Of a stretch of DNA of 45,406 bases, positions 24,676 through 33,258 are shown one piece after another; within the stretch, counting starts at the first letter, position 1; each line of letters starts with the position of its first letter. Under the pieces are notes generated by a model. The model saw nothing but the letters and a program-made list of their open reading frames with translations. It ran no database searches and was not told the DNA's origin. This DNA comes from Pseudooceanicola nitratireducens (GTDB lineage: Bacteria; Pseudomonadota; Alphaproteobacteria; Rhodobacterales; Rhodobacteraceae), in assembly GCF_900109195.1 (NCBI RefSeq), contig NZ_FNZG01000009.1:1-45406 (forward strand), in the 5' to 3' direction. The position numbers and the translations under genes were made by a program.

Positions 24676-24731
24676 AGTCCGGCCTGAGTTCTGGTCCTAA
24701 TTCTGGCCAGAAACTTGGCCCGGACGGTGGC

Positions 24732-26009
24732 CTAACGGATCACCGCACCCTCACGGGCGTCAATATCTTCGATGAAACGGGCGATGCGCCGGGCCTCTTT
24801 CACCGTGTCGAAATTGGCCTCGACCTTGGCGCGGCCGGCGGTGCCCATGGCGGCGAGGCGGTCAGCGCTTTCCATCAGTTCGACCATGCGCGCGCCCAGG
24901 GTGTCCGCGTCGCCCGGAGGCACGGCAAAGCCGGAAACGCCGTCCTCGACCAGTTCCTCGACGCCGGCGACCTTGGGGCCGATGACGGGCATGCGGGCGG
25001 CCATGGCCTCCATCAGCACCACGGGCACCCCTTCCGAGAAGGAGGGCAGCACGAAGATGTCGGCCGCATCCAGCTGGGCCGCGACCTCTTCGGTCGAGAG
25101 ATAGCCGGTGAACGTGACCGAATTCCCCAGGGATAGAGCCTTTGCGCGGGTCTCCAGCTGGGCCCGCAGTTCGCCGTCGCCGACAATGGTCAGATGGCCG
25201 TCGGGATGGGCCGCGCGGGTGCGGGCGAAGGCATCCAGCAGGACCGAGACACCCTTGATCGGGGCCAGCCGCCCGACGAAGATCAGGTGCTTGCCGGGGG
25301 CAGAACGGTCGGCATGGCCGTAGCGCTCGGGCTCGATCCCGCAGTGCACGATCTTCATCTTCGACCAATGGGCGGGATCGGCAAAGATCATCCCCTGGCC
25401 GCGGCAATAATGCGAAATGCAGGCGACGAAAGAGGCCCGCGCGATCTTTTCGTCAATGCGCCATTTGCGCGGCTCGAAGAAGATCGACGGCCCGTGCAGG
25501 GTGAAGCTGAAGGGCACGCCCGACATCTCGGACGCCAGCATGGCGACGGTGCAGCTGGAATTGGCGAAATGGTTGTGCAGGTGGCGGATGCCGCGATCCT
25601 TCAGCCGCTGCGCCAACACGCCCGCCTCGAGAAAGTAGAACACCTGCCAGAGCGCTTCTTTCAGCCCCGGCGGACAGGTACGCCGCGCCAGGCCCATGGC
25701 ACGAAACCAGCGCCCGGCATCCGCCTTGAGCAGCGCCAGATGCGACTTGATCAGGGTCATGGGGCGCTTTGCCGCCTGCTGAACCGAAAAGGTGTTGCGC
25801 TGTTCCTCGGCCTGGATCGGGCCTACGACGTCTTTTTCGGCGGTGCGCCGGATGGTCATCGTCTCGACGGTGAGGCCCAGCTTGCGCAGGGCAAAGATCT
25901 CACGCTCGATGAAGGTATGGGAGACCTTGGGGTATTCGCCGGTCAGATAGGCGATTGGGGCAGCAGAGGCCTCTGGTGCGCTGTGATGGCCCTGTTCCGT
26001 GTCGCTCAT
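24732..26009 (-). CDS. Glycosyltransferase family 4 (GT-B)
   Basis: A 425-residue GT-B enzyme starting at the ATG at 26009 (MSDTEQGHH). The N-terminal acceptor half holds AYLTGEYPKVSHTFIEREI and HLHNHFANSSCTVAMLAS. The donor half holds LIFVGRLAPIKGVSVLLDAFA, LTIVGDGELRAQLE, VTFTGYLSTEEV, and the retaining-GT4 signature SFSEGVPVVLMEAMAARMPVIG. This is close to colanic-acid/AmsK-type transferases. It is monocistronic and divergent from the WecG/TagA gene. It adds one sugar to the repeat unit or a side chain; donor unknown. Confidence 0.92.
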   Translation of the reverse strand: MSDTEQGHHSAPEASAAPIAYLTGEYPKVSHTFIEREIFALRKLGLTVETMTIRRTAEKDVVGPIQAEEQRNTFSVQQAAKRPMTLIKSHLALLKADAGRWFRAMGLARRTCPPGLKEALWQVFYFLEAGVLAQRLKDRGIRHLHNHFANSSCTVAMLASEMSGVPFSFTLHGPSIFFEPRKWRIDEKIARASFVACISHYCRGQGMIFADPAHWSKMKIVHCGIEPERYGHADRSAPGKHLIFVGRLAPIKGVSVLLDAFARTRAAHPDGHLTIVGDGELRAQLETRAKALSLGNSVTFTGYLSTEEVAAQLDAADIFVLPSFSEGVPVVLMEAMAARMPVIGPKVAGVEELVEDGVSGFAVPPGDADTLGARMVELMESADRLAAMGTAGRAKVEANFDTVKEARRIARFIEDIDAREGAVIR

Positions 26010-26132
26010 GCAATTCCCGGATCGTCTAAAGTCAGTCAAAATCTCTTTGTCGCAATGGTCTTACCCTGTTTGCCGATCCGCTGTATACCCAAAGCCGCAT
26101 TGCAGCGACGCGCCGGGGAAGAGGCAGGATAT

Positions 26133-26942
26133 TTGACGGGTATTTCGGCAACAGAGCAGGGGCGGCAGATCATCCATTTCGGATCCGGAAACGGACCCGG
26201 CCCCATTCCGGAGGATGCGGTGCGGATCACCGTGCCGACGCGGAAGGAATTGCTTGAGGATCTGGGCGGGCGGATGGAACGCAAGGAAGGGTTCACGCTG
26301 GCGACGCTGAACCTGGATCACGCGGTGAAGCTGAAAAGCGATCCCGCTTTCCGCGGGGCCTATCTGGCGCAGAGCCACGTGGTGGCCGATGGCAATCCGA
26401 TCGTCTGGCTGTGCCGGCTTGCGGGCTATCGGGTTGAATTGATCCCCGGATCCGAGCTGGTTCAGCCGCTCTGCGCCCTGGCCGCGCAGACGGGCCGGGG
26501 GGTGGCGCTTTTCGGCTCGACCCAGGACAGCCTGGACCTGGCGGCGACCCGGCTCGAGGCGCAGCATCCGGGGCTGAAGGTGGTGTCGAAGATCTCTCCG
26601 CCCATGGGGTTCGATCCCGACAGCGATGACGCGGCCCGCCTGCTGGGCGAGCTGCGCGAGAGCGGGGCGGGTCTGTGTTTCCTGGCGCTTGGTGCGCCGA
26701 AGCAGGAACGTCTTGCCGCCCGCGCGGCCGAGCTGGTGCCGGGTTGCGGCTTTGCCTCGGTCGGGGCGGGGGTGGATTTCATCGCCGGTCACCAGACGCG
26801 GGCCCCGGCCTGGGTGCGGCGCATCGCGATGGAATGGTTCTGGCGCATGATGGGCAATCCCCGGCGCATGGCGGCCCGCTATGGGGCCTGTTTCGCCATC
26901 CTGCCGGAACTGGGCGCAACGGCGGTACGGGACCGGGGCTAG
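26133..26942 (+). CDS. WecG/TagA/CpsF-family glycosyltransferase
   Basis: A roughly 269-residue enzyme. I place the start at TTG 26133, which has GAGG eight bases upstream; an ATG at 26055 in the same frame has no ribosome site but would add 26 residues. Family motifs are TLNLDHAVKL, VVADGNPIVWLCRLAGY (the ADG catalytic motif), LFGSTQD, LALGAPKQERLA and FASVGAGVDFIAGHQTRAPAWVRRIAMEWFWRM. Members transfer a hexose, hexosaminuronate or N-acetylmannosamine to lipid-linked sugars. It is divergent from the GT4 gene and ends at a strong bidirectional terminator. The donor sugar is not known. Confidence 0.9.
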   Translation: MTGISATEQGRQIIHFGSGNGPGPIPEDAVRITVPTRKELLEDLGGRMERKEGFTLATLNLDHAVKLKSDPAFRGAYLAQSHVVADGNPIVWLCRLAGYRVELIPGSELVQPLCALAAQTGRGVALFGSTQDSLDLAATRLEAQHPGLKVVSKISPPMGFDPDSDDAARLLGELRESGAGLCFLALGAPKQERLAARAAELVPGCGFASVGAGVDFIAGHQTRAPAWVRRIAMEWFWRMMGNPRRMAARYGACFAILPELGATAVRDRG

Positions 26943-26975
26943 ATCCGCGGTGCTTTGTTAGGGCTGTTGCATGCA

Positions 26976-27009
26976 AAAACCCCCGGAGATTCTCCGGGGG
27001 TTTTGTTTT
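26976..27009. terminator. Bidirectional Rho-independent terminator
   Basis: CCCCCGGAG (26980-26988) pairs with CTCCGGGGG (26992-27000) over a three-base loop. It is preceded by A5 and followed by TTTTGTTTT, so it works on both strands. It lies between the convergent WecG/TagA gene and the RTX gene and should stop both transcripts. Confidence 0.95.
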
Positions 27010-27025
27010 CGCTTTCGGCTCTAAC

Positions 27026-30000
27026 TCAGGCGAAAAGGCCCATGTCGACGATGCTGTCGGCCGCGACGGTGAAGAGATCCACGTCGAAGGAGAGGCCGCC
27101 GGAATAGCCCAGGCGCGACCCGAGGGTGTCGAGATCGTACCGCTCACCGCTTTCGAAGAGCAGGGTTTCGACATCGCTCAGGCGGTCATAACCATCCGCG
27201 CCGGTCACCACGAACTGATTACCGTTGAAGGACAGGTGATAGCCGGAGGCACTACCCGAGAAGAGCGCAGTGTCGTCGCCGGCACCGCCCCGCATAACAT
27301 CATTGCCGCTGCCGCCGTAGAAGATGTCATCGAACTCACGGCCCAGGAACAGGTCGTTCCGGGTGCTGCCAACGACGGCTTCGACATCGTTCAGCACGTC
27401 ACCAAAGGCCTCGGCCACCTCGAGGACGCTGTCACCCAGGGCAGCCCCGCCGCGACCGGCGATACCTTCCTGCAAGGTCCAGTAATTGGCCCCATGGGTC
27501 ACACCATCGAAGTCGGCCGTCGCGCCCTTGTCGGTCGAGACATAGGCCTTGGTGTCGGAGGTCATGTAGAGCTCCTTGCCGAGCGCCGTGAAGCGGTTGA
27601 TCCCCTGGATCGTCAGCCCGCTGTCGCTCTGGCTCAGCTGGGCAAAGAGATCGGCGTAGGACGGACCCTGTGCCTCCTGCATCAGCAGATCGCCGATGGC
27701 CACGATATTGCCGTCGTCAAAGGCGACCTGTTCGACATTCACCACCGTGTCGGTGTTCTCGAGACCAGTGATCGTATAGGTCGTGCCGTCGGTCTCGACG
27801 ATGCGGTAATCTTCGATCGTGCCGCTGAGGCGCAGCAGGTCGATGCCTTCGCCGCCGTCGATATAATCGTTGCCGGCCCCGCCAAGCAGGACGTCTGCGC
27901 CGTCGCCACCGAAGATCTTGTCATTGCCGTTGCCTCCGATCAGCAGATCGTCGCCACCATTGCCGGCAATGTAGTCGTCACCATCGGCACCGGCAAAATG
28001 ATCATTCGCGTCACGACCCTGGTAGTTGTCGCCATAGGCGCTGCCGACCATGGCCGACGTCGCGCCGGTCACGACCGAGCCGAACTGCATCGCCACGTCG
28101 AGCGCGCTGGTACCAAGGCTTGCACCGGCCTTGCCGGTCAGGGCTTCCTGCACCGAGTAATAGGAGGCCGCAACGGAGATCCCGTCAAAGTCGACCATCT
28201 TGTCCTGTTCATAGACGACATAGTCATGACCACCCGCGCTCAGCCCCAGTTCCTTGCCCAGGGCCGAGAAGCTGTTGATCGCATGGATCGCCAGACCACC
28301 GGTGCTCGTCAGCGAAACGGTTCCGGTCTCGGAGACCTCGGTCGCATTGGCCACCACTTCAGACTTTTCGAAGACCACGGGGCCTTTGGCCTCTTCCTCG
28401 ACCGGGGTCGGGGTCGGTTCTTCGATGACAACCGGGGCTTCCGGCTCTTCCACCGGGGTTTCCGGGACATTCGGGGTTTCACCCATGCCAGTTTCCGACT
28501 GCATCGTGGTCAGGTCCAGAACCTCGCCGCTGCTGAAGCGGATGGCTTCCACCTCGACCAGCGTGTCCGTGCCCTCGGGGCCTTCGACCGTGACGACGTT
28601 GCCATCCTTGGTGACCGTATAATCCGCCAGCGCACCGCGCATCACCACGACGTCATAGCCGTCGCCACCATGGGCCCCATCATCGCCGAGCCCAAGGACA
28701 AAGACATCGTCCCCGCCCTTGCCGACCAGGTAATCCTCCTGAGCCGAACCCATGTGGATTTCGCCCTCGTCGGTCCCGATCAGGGTCACACCGTTCTGGT
28801 AGTGCATGCCGCCGACGGCATCCCACCAGGGGTCGGTGGTTTGGCTAAGGTACTCTAGAACTTCAGAGCGAGGTGTACTGTCATCAAGCGACGTGTAGAG
28901 TCCCCAGGACCCAGTCTTGCTCGTGCTTTGCACGTCACCAAATTGCATGAAAGGATTTTCGCTGATTTCAGCCCAACCATCCCAGAGAGCCTGATAGAGG
29001 TTAGCCATTTCTTCACTGCGGACGAAATCGATCATGAAGTCCGTCAACACAGAGATATCAGTATCCGTCAGTCCGCGGACTGCAAAGCTGTGGTGCACAT
29101 GCTGCCCGCCTTCGTAGGCAACCATCTTCAGCCCGTAGCTTTCAATGATGTCGTTTGCGTCTTTAAGTAGCTCTAGCTTTGCCGGGATTGAGCCTCCAAA
29201 GCTCGGATCCATCAGCTTTTCCGCCAGCCACTTCGTCGCGTTTACGTTTGGATCCAAAATCTGGGAAATCAGATCCGCACGAACCCTCTCGCCAGTAACA
29301 ACTTGGCTACCAAAATACGTCGTCACCGCCACTTCTTCGAAAACTGTTGTGGGATCGACAAAGGAATCCGGATCATTGGCTTTCCAGACTGAAGCAGAAA
29401 GAAGTTTCTCTGCCGAGTTTGGGCCAGATTGCGAACCAATAACATTCACCAACCGAGCATCAGCTTCGTCCCCGAAGACTTCTTCCCAGATCAGAGCCGT
29501 CTCGACCGCTTTCTTAACTTGGTAATTGAGTGTCTTGTTGTAGATGTTCCCGTCTTCACCCCATTCCGCTTTGGTTTGTTCCATCAACCACTGCGTCTGG
29601 TCGAAAGCGTAGTTCCAAGTCTCATTTGAATATTCGACACGCACTTGAAGCTCTGGATCAAGATTGTCCCGCACATATATGGCGAATTCGCGAATAAACG
29701 CTTCATCGGCCATATGAGGGATATTGAACCAAGGGTCGGCCCCTGTTTCATTGGCTAGCTTAACCATGTCTTCAACGCTGGCGCCGTTATAATCTTCCCA
29801 TGATACGGTTTTTGAGTTATTCGTCTTCATCCAGTCCATGAAGCGGATCTGACGCGCGTCTTCGATCAGCGCCAACCATTCGGGGTTGAAAGTCGCGCCG
29901 AGTTCAAGAAGTTCCACGTACTCCTCTCGCACAACTGAAATATTCTTAACGAAATCGCCAGACCCTGCAGGATCTGTCGCAGTCACCCAGACCTGCAGAT

Positions 30001-30499
30001 TGCTTTCGCTGTCCAAAGTGAAGGTGATCTTGCCATTTTCTTCTGACAGGATAGTTCCTCCGGAGATCTTAATCGTTCCGGTACCCTCGTAATTCAGAAC
30101 ATAGGTTCCCGCGCGACCTTCAACGGCAGTCCAGTGCATACCCAGCTTTCCACCCTCCGGGATGGCTAGGATTTCGCCCGTTTCGGTGATGTACTCTTCC
30201 TCAATTAACTCGGCTTCACGGATAGCAGCCCATTCGTTGTTGATTACGGCAAGCCAGGGCGTGCTTTTTGTCAGATCGAGATACTGCATCCCGGGCGACC
30301 AGTAGTTTTCTGGTGCCAGCCCGTAGGCGAGCGTCGGGTTGTCGTTGCCATAGGCCACGTCTGCGGAAAGAGGATCGATGCCTGCTGCCAAGGTCTCTGC
30401 CGTCGTCGTCATCAAGAGCGCTCCTGCGAGGGCCCCCATGAACGCTGTCTTCAGCAGCTGCCAAGGTCGGCCCGAGTGATCGTTTGTCTTGATGCTCAT
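27026..30499 (-). CDS. Secreted RTX-repeat protein with N-terminal glycosidase-like domain
   Basis: A 1157-residue protein; the ATG at 30499 has GGAAGA upstream. A long signal sequence ends about residue 39 (AETLAAG). Residues about 70-550 form an alpha/beta-barrel-like domain with RFMDWMKTNNS, ANETGADPWFNIPHMADEAFIREFA and VEYSNETWN (about 287-295), whose Glu could be a glycoside-hydrolase acid; no family is assigned. A GGxGxDxxx block, an acidic/proline linker (EEPEAPVVIEEPTPTPVEEE) and a larger Ca-binding RTX run (about 836-883) follow. A ~100-residue unit (INxFxALGKEL...) occurs twice, and a ~40-residue unit occurs three times. RTX proteins usually use type I secretion without a signal peptide, so the signal is unusual. 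It probably acts outside the cell as a polymer-modifying or matrix protein. Confidence 0.85.
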   Translation of the reverse strand: MSIKTNDHSGRPWQLLKTAFMGALAGALLMTTTAETLAAGIDPLSADVAYGNDNPTLAYGLAPENYWSPGMQYLDLTKSTPWLAVINNEWAAIREAELIEEEYITETGEILAIPEGGKLGMHWTAVEGRAGTYVLNYEGTGTIKISGGTILSEENGKITFTLDSESNLQVWVTATDPAGSGDFVKNISVVREEYVELLELGATFNPEWLALIEDARQIRFMDWMKTNNSKTVSWEDYNGASVEDMVKLANETGADPWFNIPHMADEAFIREFAIYVRDNLDPELQVRVEYSNETWNYAFDQTQWLMEQTKAEWGEDGNIYNKTLNYQVKKAVETALIWEEVFGDEADARLVNVIGSQSGPNSAEKLLSASVWKANDPDSFVDPTTVFEEVAVTTYFGSQVVTGERVRADLISQILDPNVNATKWLAEKLMDPSFGGSIPAKLELLKDANDIIESYGLKMVAYEGGQHVHHSFAVRGLTDTDISVLTDFMIDFVRSEEMANLYQALWDGWAEISENPFMQFGDVQSTSKTGSWGLYTSLDDSTPRSEVLEYLSQTTDPWWDAVGGMHYQNGVTLIGTDEGEIHMGSAQEDYLVGKGGDDVFVLGLGDDGAHGGDGYDVVVMRGALADYTVTKDGNVVTVEGPEGTDTLVEVEAIRFSSGEVLDLTTMQSETGMGETPNVPETPVEEPEAPVVIEEPTPTPVEEEAKGPVVFEKSEVVANATEVSETGTVSLTSTGGLAIHAINSFSALGKELGLSAGGHDYVVYEQDKMVDFDGISVAASYYSVQEALTGKAGASLGTSALDVAMQFGSVVTGATSAMVGSAYGDNYQGRDANDHFAGADGDDYIAGNGGDDLLIGGNGNDKIFGGDGADVLLGGAGNDYIDGGEGIDLLRLSGTIEDYRIVETDGTTYTITGLENTDTVVNVEQVAFDDGNIVAIGDLLMQEAQGPSYADLFAQLSQSDSGLTIQGINRFTALGKELYMTSDTKAYVSTDKGATADFDGVTHGANYWTLQEGIAGRGGAALGDSVLEVAEAFGDVLNDVEAVVGSTRNDLFLGREFDDIFYGGSGNDVMRGGAGDDTALFSGSASGYHLSFNGNQFVVTGADGYDRLSDVETLLFESGERYDLDTLGSRLGYSGGLSFDVDLFTVAADSIVDMGLFA

Positions 30500-30586
30500 T
30501 TTTCTTCCGATTGGTGCGCTGGCTTGATCATTGTGTGACCTTAATGTGTTCGGCCACATCAATGCCACTCAAGTTTCGCACGTATT

Positions 30587-30604
30587 TATTGGGTAAAACC
30601 AATA
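30587..30604. promoter_or_regulatory. Dyad TATTGG-N6-CCAATA upstream of the RTX gene
   Basis: Perfect 6-base arms flank GTAAAA, 88-105 bases upstream of the RTX start codon. It resembles the dyad at 8611-8626 upstream of the sugar transferase (TATGG-GAAAAA-CCATA). It may be an operator for a regulator shared by both EPS units; only two sites support this. Confidence 0.35.
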
Positions 30605-30786
30605 TGTTCACGAAGGGCGAACGCATCGTTCGCTGCCCGGAAACACCGGATGACCAAACGTAAGCGCGAAACTTACCTTTCCCTGTTTTGCGGCAGTTTC
30701 CGCCAGTTTGACCCCCGCCACAAACAAGAAGACCCCTCTGGGCAGCATCCTGCGCAAAGGGGTCCAAGGGTTGATTCGGGGGATTC

Positions 30787-31920
30787 TTACTTCAACCTGA
30801 GCGTGTCTGTCTGGTTCATCCGCAGGCGCAGGCGGCCATGCGGGCCCTGCAGCCGGGCCAGGCGGGTCAGCTTCTCGGCCAGGAAGGTGCCGGCCCCGTA
30901 GGTCCGCGCGCCGTGCAACCAAAGGTGCAGCTTTTCCGAGATCCCCATGCCGCTCCGCTCGACCAGGGACGGGCGGCGCGCCCGGCCCGTCACCGCATAG
31001 CCGCGCGCGGTGACCAGGGTGCCGGCCCGCCCCTCGAGCAGGGCGATCTGGTCCGGGTCGCAGCGGGTCTTCCACTGGGCGATCAGGCTGGCATCCGGCG
31101 CGTCATAGGTGCTGGTCTCGGCATAGCGCAGCATCGCCCCGTCCCAGGGCAGCCCGAGAAAGCCACAGACGCGGCGCAGATCCTCTTTCGGGGTCTGGAC
31201 AAGCTGTTCATAGCGCAGGGTCAGCACCTGCTGCGGCACCAGCCAGGGGGCGACGCAGTCCCAGTCGCTCTCGACCTCGATCCAGTGTCCGACGGCATGA
31301 TAAAGATGATGCGCCCAGCCCATGGCCACCGAGGACCGCGCCACATCGCGCGGATCGCGCAGCACATGGATCAGCCGGGCGTCGGGGTAGATCCAGTTCA
31401 CCAGCCGCAGGTTGCGGTGGATGTTCAGGGTCAGCACCTGGCCCCGTCTCAGCCGCACGCGCATCTGGCGGATCATGTCCTCCAGCAGGTCCAGCCCGTC
31501 CAGATTAGGATCAAGGGTCAGGTCCTGCGCCAAGAAGATCCGGTTCTGCAGCAGCGCCGGGCGGTCATAGCGCCAGCCGCTTGGATGCATGTTGCTGGGC
31601 AGGAGGTGATCGAAAAGAAAATCCACCTCTCCCGGATTGGCGATTTTCGGATGCTGATCCAGCATCAGCCGGAACATCGTCGTGCCCGAGCGCAGCGCGC
31701 CGTAGATGAAGACCGGGTCCAGCTTTGCGGCCAGCATCTCGGGGGTCCTTGCCGGCGGCTCTTCCCGAGCGGGGGGCTGGGGACCCGTTTGAGGGAGCGC
31801 CTCGGGTAACGTCTCGGCAAGGGCCTCGGGCAGGGTGTCGGACCAGATCAGGTCATCGATCGGATCGGTCAGGGGGCTGTGTTCCTTCGCCTGCGGCCGG
31901 GGCGAGAGTAGGACGGACAT
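30787..31920 (-). CDS. Sulfotransferase
   Basis: A 377-residue PAPS-dependent sulfotransferase. After a Pro/Glu-rich N-terminal tail of about 65 residues, the 5'-phosphosulfate loop is FIYGALRSGTTMFRLML (about 72-88). The 3'-phosphate site is LIHVLRDPRDVARSSVAMGW (about 183-202), and LTLRYEQLVQTPKEDLRRVCGFLGLPW is the usual C-terminal motif. GGAG lies eight bases before the ATG at 31920. It is divergent from the two-GT unit at 32122-34328 and transcribed toward the RTX gene with 287 bases between. It is the second full-length sulfotransferase in the island. It probably sulfates the EPS; acceptor unknown. Confidence 0.9.
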   Translation of the reverse strand: MSVLLSPRPQAKEHSPLTDPIDDLIWSDTLPEALAETLPEALPQTGPQPPAREEPPARTPEMLAAKLDPVFIYGALRSGTTMFRLMLDQHPKIANPGEVDFLFDHLLPSNMHPSGWRYDRPALLQNRIFLAQDLTLDPNLDGLDLLEDMIRQMRVRLRRGQVLTLNIHRNLRLVNWIYPDARLIHVLRDPRDVARSSVAMGWAHHLYHAVGHWIEVESDWDCVAPWLVPQQVLTLRYEQLVQTPKEDLRRVCGFLGLPWDGAMLRYAETSTYDAPDASLIAQWKTRCDPDQIALLEGRAGTLVTARGYAVTGRARRPSLVERSGMGISEKLHLWLHGARTYGAGTFLAEKLTRLARLQGPHGRLRLRMNQTDTLRLK

Positions 31921-32121
31921 GGCAGTGCTCCATTCGCTATGCGCGATACAGGCTGTTCCCGCCTGCAGGGCACTCCCACCGGGGTGGATAAGACGCGTTT
32001 ATCGTTAAAAATCTGTGAAGACGTCGGGAACCGTGAGGGTTGCCTTGACCGGTCGGTTCTGCGCCCCTACCACGATAACCGAAAAGGATGCATCAACAAC
32101 AGGGTGCAACTGGTCGATTTC

Positions 32122-33258
32122 ATGGATGCATTTCTTTCTCGGTTCGTTTTCAGGCGCGGTTTGTCCACGGCTGTTCAGTCCTATCTGGCCCGCCCTTTCT
32201 CACGCCGCACGTCCGAGCAACATAGGTTGCTGATCTACTACAATCCGGCTGAAATCAGCTTTGTTCAGGTCTATCCTTTTATCGCTTGGCGCAGGGCTTT
32301 GGCACAGGCCTATGGCACCCAAATCAGGGCCGTGCCCGTGGACCGTTTCCTGAATCAGGAATGCGCCATACATAGACAGGCAGATACCATTCTGGTTGGG
32401 CCGTGGTTCACGACATCCCCAGATCTTCTGTCAGAGCGTCTCGCTCATATGCGAGAAGTGAACCCGAAAGCAGTCATCGGCTTTCTGGACAGTTATGCAG
32501 CCAATGATCTCCGCCTGGCAAAGGCTGTTGACCCCTACATCGACTGGTACTTGAAGAAGTCCTTCTTCAAGGAACGCGAGCAGCATCTCGTAGCCTTTCG
32601 TGGAGATACCAATCTGACCCAATACTATGGGGATCTTTATGGCATCTCTGCCGAGCCGGTGGACTGGCAGGTTCCATCAAGCATTCTCGCCAAGTTGAGG
32701 CTTAGTCCGAACTTCCTGACTGCACCACAATTCTTGGGCCATTTCCCGAAAGGACAGGTGCCTGAGCAAGCAGGTCGAGCGCTGGATATGCAGACCCGTC
32801 TCGGGAAGAAGGGCACACCTTGGTACAGCGCCATGCGCGAAGACGCCCTGCAACGCACCAATGCCCTGCCTGGCGTAACCCGCTCTTCTGCCGAAAGAGT
32901 GAACTACAAGGTGTACATGGACGAAATGCGCCGCTCTCGTCTCTGTTTTAGCCCATTTGGCTATGGAGAGCTGTGCTGGCGGGACATCGAAGCGTTCCAG
33001 ACGGGAGCCGTGCTGATCAAGCCCGACATGGATCATCTGGACACTCTGCCAGATCTCTATGTTCCCGAGGAAACCTATCTTCCCGTGAAATGGGATTTTT
33101 CGGACTTGGAAGACGTTGTCCAGCGTGCCTTGGCTGATGATGACCTGCGGCAGAGGCTCGCGATAAACGCCTACGAGCGATGCGCAGATTATCTTTCAGG
33201 CACTTCGTTTATCTCTGACATGAGTTTTCTTTTCGAACCGCGGCCGCACCAAATATGA
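32122..33258 (+). CDS. Exostosin-like glycosyltransferase
   Basis: A 378-residue protein; the ATG at 32122 (MDAFLSRF) is chosen because the longer frame upstream looks non-coding. The C-terminal half carries RRSRLCFSPFGYGELCWRDIEAFQTGAVLIKPDMDHLDTLPDLY. This pattern resembles exostosin/GT47-like and related bacterial GT-B enzymes, where the GE-x-C and E-x-x-x-x-G-A-V segments bind the donor. The first half lacks familiar motifs. GC content looks lower (about 55%) than the backbone. The stop overlaps the next start by four bases (ATGA), so the two transferases are coupled. The glycosyltransferase call is moderately strong; the sugar is unknown. Confidence 0.75.
   Translation: MDAFLSRFVFRRGLSTAVQSYLARPFSRRTSEQHRLLIYYNPAEISFVQVYPFIAWRRALAQAYGTQIRAVPVDRFLNQECAIHRQADTILVGPWFTTSPDLLSERLAHMREVNPKAVIGFLDSYAANDLRLAKAVDPYIDWYLKKSFFKEREQHLVAFRGDTNLTQYYGDLYGISAEPVDWQVPSSILAKLRLSPNFLTAPQFLGHFPKGQVPEQAGRALDMQTRLGKKGTPWYSAMREDALQRTNALPGVTRSSAERVNYKVYMDEMRRSRLCFSPFGYGELCWRDIEAFQTGAVLIKPDMDHLDTLPDLYVPEETYLPVKWDFSDLEDVVQRALADDDLRQRLAINAYERCADYLSGTSFISDMSFLFEPRPHQI

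Noticed and set aside
24676-24731. Palindrome TTCTGGCCAGAA between convergent genes as a terminator
   Set aside because: The stem has no loop and no T-run on either strand; too weak to call.
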